Assembly: GCA_020853455.1 (NCBI GenBank) | Contig: JADYYV010000258.1 | Location: 1 to 7,334, forward strand | Direction of reading: 5' to 3' | DNA from: Alphaproteobacteria bacterium | Lineage (GTDB): Bacteria > Pseudomonadota > Alphaproteobacteria > Micavibrionales > UBA2020 | Length of the DNA: 7,334 bases | Made by a program: the position numbers and the translations under genes | The notes under the pieces: model-generated | What the model saw: only the letters and a program-made list of their open reading frames with translations | What the model was told of the DNA's origin: nothing | The model's database searches: none | Shown: one piece after another, positions 5,887 to 7,334 of the stretch | Position numbering within the stretch: position 1 is the first letter of the stretch | How the letters are laid out: every line of letters starts with the position of its first letter

Positions 5887-6144
5887 ATGTACACTCGCAT
5901 TCTGACTGTCGCAGCCGTCGCGCTGCTCGGCCTCTCCACCGCAACCACTACGCCCGTATTTGCCGATGAAACTGCTCCCGCCGCTGCGGAAGCGCCTGCC
6001 GCCGCCGCGGATTCAGCGGCCAAGCCCGCTGACGGCGCAGCCCCTGCGCCCGCCGAAGAGAAAAAAGAAGGCGAGGACAAGGATGGCGACGGCAAACCCG
6101 ATGAAGCCGCCCCCGCGCCTGCGCCCGAGGGAACCACGGAATAG
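5887..6144 (+). CDS. Small exported Ala/Pro/Glu-rich protein with calcium-loop-like motif
   Basis: An 85-residue protein with a Sec signal peptide (MYTR, then hydrophobic ILTVAAVALLGL, then a TTTPVFA|DE cleavage site after residue 26). The mature 59 residues are low-complexity, rich in alanine, proline and glutamate and probably disordered. Residues 64-73 read DKDGDGKPDE, matching the D-x-D-x-D-G-x-x-D pattern of EF-hand/dockerin/thrombospondin-3-type calcium loops. A single loop in a disordered chain may bind calcium weakly or be a chance result of composition. The frame is open from an ATG at 5851, but that would put a charged extension (DLFKRKEQN) before the signal peptide; AAAGGAA at 5868-5874 supports 5887. 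A strong terminator follows the gene. I do not recognise a family; it shares small size, export and acidity with the preceding gene but no clear sequence similarity. Confidence 0.65.
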   Translation: MYTRILTVAAVALLGLSTATTTPVFADETAPAAAEAPAAAADSAAKPADGAAPAPAEEKKEGEDKDGDGKPDEAAPAPAPEGTTE

Positions 6145-6166
6145 TTTTATCCGTTCAAATATCAGG

Positions 6167-6195
6167 AAAGAGGCCCCGCAAGGGGCCTCTTTTTT
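6167..6195 (+). terminator. Strong rho-independent terminator
   Basis: AAAGAGGCCCC (6167-6177) pairs perfectly over 11 bp with GGGGCCTCTTT (6182-6192) around a GCAA tetraloop (GNRA type). The T run spans 6190-6195. It closes the second small secreted protein gene. Because the stem is symmetrical with an A run on its 5' side, it also has some potential on the opposite strand, but no gene converges there. Confidence 0.92.
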
Positions 6196-6208
6196 CTGTC
6201 CCGCAACG

Positions 6209-6217
6209 TGATACAAT
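6209..6217 (+). promoter_or_regulatory. Extended -10 promoter of the PPK2 gene
   Basis: TGATACAAT is an extended -10 (TG-n-TACAAT, five of six hexamer bases). The -35 region falls on the T run of the preceding terminator and is not a consensus match. Transcription would begin near 6224, giving a leader of about 23 bases that contains the AGGAA ribosome binding site at 6236-6240. Confidence 0.5.
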
Positions 6218-6246
6218 ACACCCCTACACCATAACAGGAATTACAC

Positions 6247-7161
6247 ATGGCTTTTCCCAAAACGCGCATCGCGCCCGGCAGCAAGGTTGATCTCGCGAAA
6301 ATCGACCCCGATGAAACCTTCGGCTGGAAAAAGGAAGATGCCAAGGCGCAGACCGCCGCCAATCTTGAGCGCATCGCCGAGCTGCAGGAGCTGATGCATT
6401 TCGAAAACAAGTACAGCATGCTGATCGTGCTGCAGGCGATGGATACCGGCGGCAAGGACGGCACGGTGCGCGTGATCGGCGGCGCGATGAACCCCGCCGG
6501 CGTGCGCGTCGTCAGTTTCAAGCAGCCGACCAAGGAGGAACTCGCTAACGGCTTCATGTGGCGCATCGAAAACGCCGCGCCGAAAAAACCGGGCGAAGTC
6601 GTGATCTTCAACCGCTCGCAATACGAAGACGTCGGCGTGGTGCGCGTCCACAACATCGTGCCCGAAGCCACATGGCGCCCGCGTTTCGACATCATCAAGA
6701 AATTCGAAAAAGACCTCGGCGCGCCGTCCAAGGAAATCCCCGGCGGCACGCATGTGCTGAAGTTCTTCCTGCATATCAGCAAGGACGAACAATGGGGGCG
6801 GCTGATGGACCGCGTGAACGACCCCGACAAGCATTACAAGCTGAACGAGGGCGATTTCAAGGAGCGCGCCTTCTGGGACGATTACATGAAGGCCTATTCG
6901 GAAGCGATCGAGAAAACATCGACCGAGGACGCGCCGTGGTTCGTCATCCCCGCCAACCGCAAATGGCTGCGCGACCTGATCATCTCGCAGATTGTGGTCG
7001 ACCATCTTGAAACCCTGAAAATGAAATATCCGCCCCCCGAGGTTGATGTGAAGGAACTTCAGAAAAAATACTTCCCCGACGGCAAGACGGAACTTGCGGC
7101 GGCGCCCGCCGATGCGCCCCGGAAATCGGCAAAAGACGATTTCAAGCCGAAGGGCAAATAG
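6247..7161 (+). CDS. ppk2: Polyphosphate kinase 2 family protein (class III-like)
   Basis: A 304-residue cytosolic enzyme of the PPK2 family, which transfers phosphate between inorganic polyphosphate and nucleotides and typically makes ADP/ATP from AMP/ADP at the expense of polyphosphate. Key elements: Walker A-like AMDTGGKDG at 64-72 (D66, K70), SFKQPTKEEL (90-99), Walker B region FNRSQYEDVGVVRVHN (121-136), the lid helix around RFDIIKKFEK (146-155) and IPANRKWLRD (234-243). Length and the NRSxYEDV...RVH signature fit class III-type single-domain PPK2 proteins; the residue before Y126 is Gln, where I recall His in related sequences. The last 25 or so residues are a lysine/alanine-rich tail. 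AGGAA at 6236-6240, six bases upstream, supports the start. It has its own promoter behind a strong terminator and is followed nine bases later by a membrane protein gene, a likely operon partner. Preferred nucleotide and direction cannot be set from sequence. Confidence 0.93.
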   Translation: MAFPKTRIAPGSKVDLAKIDPDETFGWKKEDAKAQTAANLERIAELQELMHFENKYSMLIVLQAMDTGGKDGTVRVIGGAMNPAGVRVVSFKQPTKEELANGFMWRIENAAPKKPGEVVIFNRSQYEDVGVVRVHNIVPEATWRPRFDIIKKFEKDLGAPSKEIPGGTHVLKFFLHISKDEQWGRLMDRVNDPDKHYKLNEGDFKERAFWDDYMKAYSEAIEKTSTEDAPWFVIPANRKWLRDLIISQIVVDHLETLKMKYPPPEVDVKELQKKYFPDGKTELAAAPADAPRKSAKDDFKPKGK

Positions 7162-7170
7162 GAGATCGGG

Positions 7171-7334
7171 ATGGCTGTATCAATCAACAAGGGCCTTGTC
7201 CGCGCGGGCATTTTCCTGAGCGTGCTGTGGATCATCGCCGTTGGCGTTTATGCGGCGGCGGAAGGCAACCACCGCAACGATGCCTGCGCGATCACCCCGA
7301 ATGCCGGTTACTGCCATTATAAATTCTGGGCATG
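7171..7334 (+). CDS. Small membrane protein (3' truncated), unknown
   Basis: An open frame from ATG 7171 runs off the right edge; 54 residues are visible. It has a short N-terminus (MAVSINKGLVR), one hydrophobic segment (AGIFLSVLWIIAVGVYAAA, about residues 12-30), then a polar stretch with two cysteines and two histidines (HRNDACAI...GYCHYKFW). The hydrophobic segment ends in AAA|E, so it could be a single transmembrane anchor or an uncleaved or cleaved signal sequence. AGGAGA at 7160-7165, five bases before the ATG, is a strong ribosome binding site and overlaps the stop codon of the PPK2 gene (7159-7161), so the two are probably co-transcribed. The protein family cannot be told from this part. 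Confidence 0.65.
   Translation, partial: MAVSINKGLVRAGIFLSVLWIIAVGVYAAAEGNHRNDACAITPNAGYCHYKFWA

Noticed and set aside
6241..7005. 254-codon reading frame on the - strand opposite PPK2
   Set aside because: PPK2 on the + strand has all family motifs; the antisense frame is a codon-bias shadow.

Overview
The window looks like ordinary chromosomal DNA of a GC-rich alphaproteobacterium. This rests on codon use strongly biased to G/C, compact spacing, and a partial periplasmic heavy-metal-sensor-type protein, a CheX/FIST/CheA-like signalling cluster and a class III-like PPK2. The genus cannot be told from the sequence. All genes lie on the + strand. I see no mobile elements, tRNA or rRNA genes, or CRISPR arrays.

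Layout. (1) Bases 1-360 are the 3' part of a helical, charged CpxP/ZraP-type periplasmic protein, closed by a good intrinsic terminator (378-406). (2) A strong sigma-70-like promoter (TTGACA / 18 bp / TATAAA, 438-467) drives a cytosolic HExxH protein, a putative metallopeptidase; the promoter position argues for the ATG at 496 rather than the upstream TTG at 475. (3) Bases 1595-5394 form a tight four-gene signalling operon: a stand-alone CheY-like receiver, a CheX-like protein, a FIST-domain sensor, and a CheA-like kinase (coiled coil, PAS-like, HPt, HATPase). Gaps are 11 and about 10-16 bp, and the last two genes overlap by ATGA. (4) Two small exported acidic proteins follow (5437-5703 and 5887-6144), each with its own signal peptide. 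The first has an extended -10 promoter; the second carries a DxDxDG calcium-loop-like motif and ends in a near-perfect terminator. (5) A polyphosphate kinase 2 gene (6247-7161) has its own extended -10 promoter, and a small membrane protein gene follows and runs off the right edge.

How the genes may work together. The most interesting part is the four-gene operon. FIST proteins of the NosP type are known haem-based nitric-oxide sensors encoded next to kinases such as NahK. Here a FIST protein is coupled to a kinase whose phospho-histidine lies in an HPt domain, as in CheA, with a single-domain response regulator as the likely acceptor. The CheX-like protein would be expected to dephosphorylate that regulator, but the glutamate of the CheC/CheX ExxN motif is alanine here, so it may be inactive or work differently. 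The input signal and final output of the pathway are not encoded in the window.
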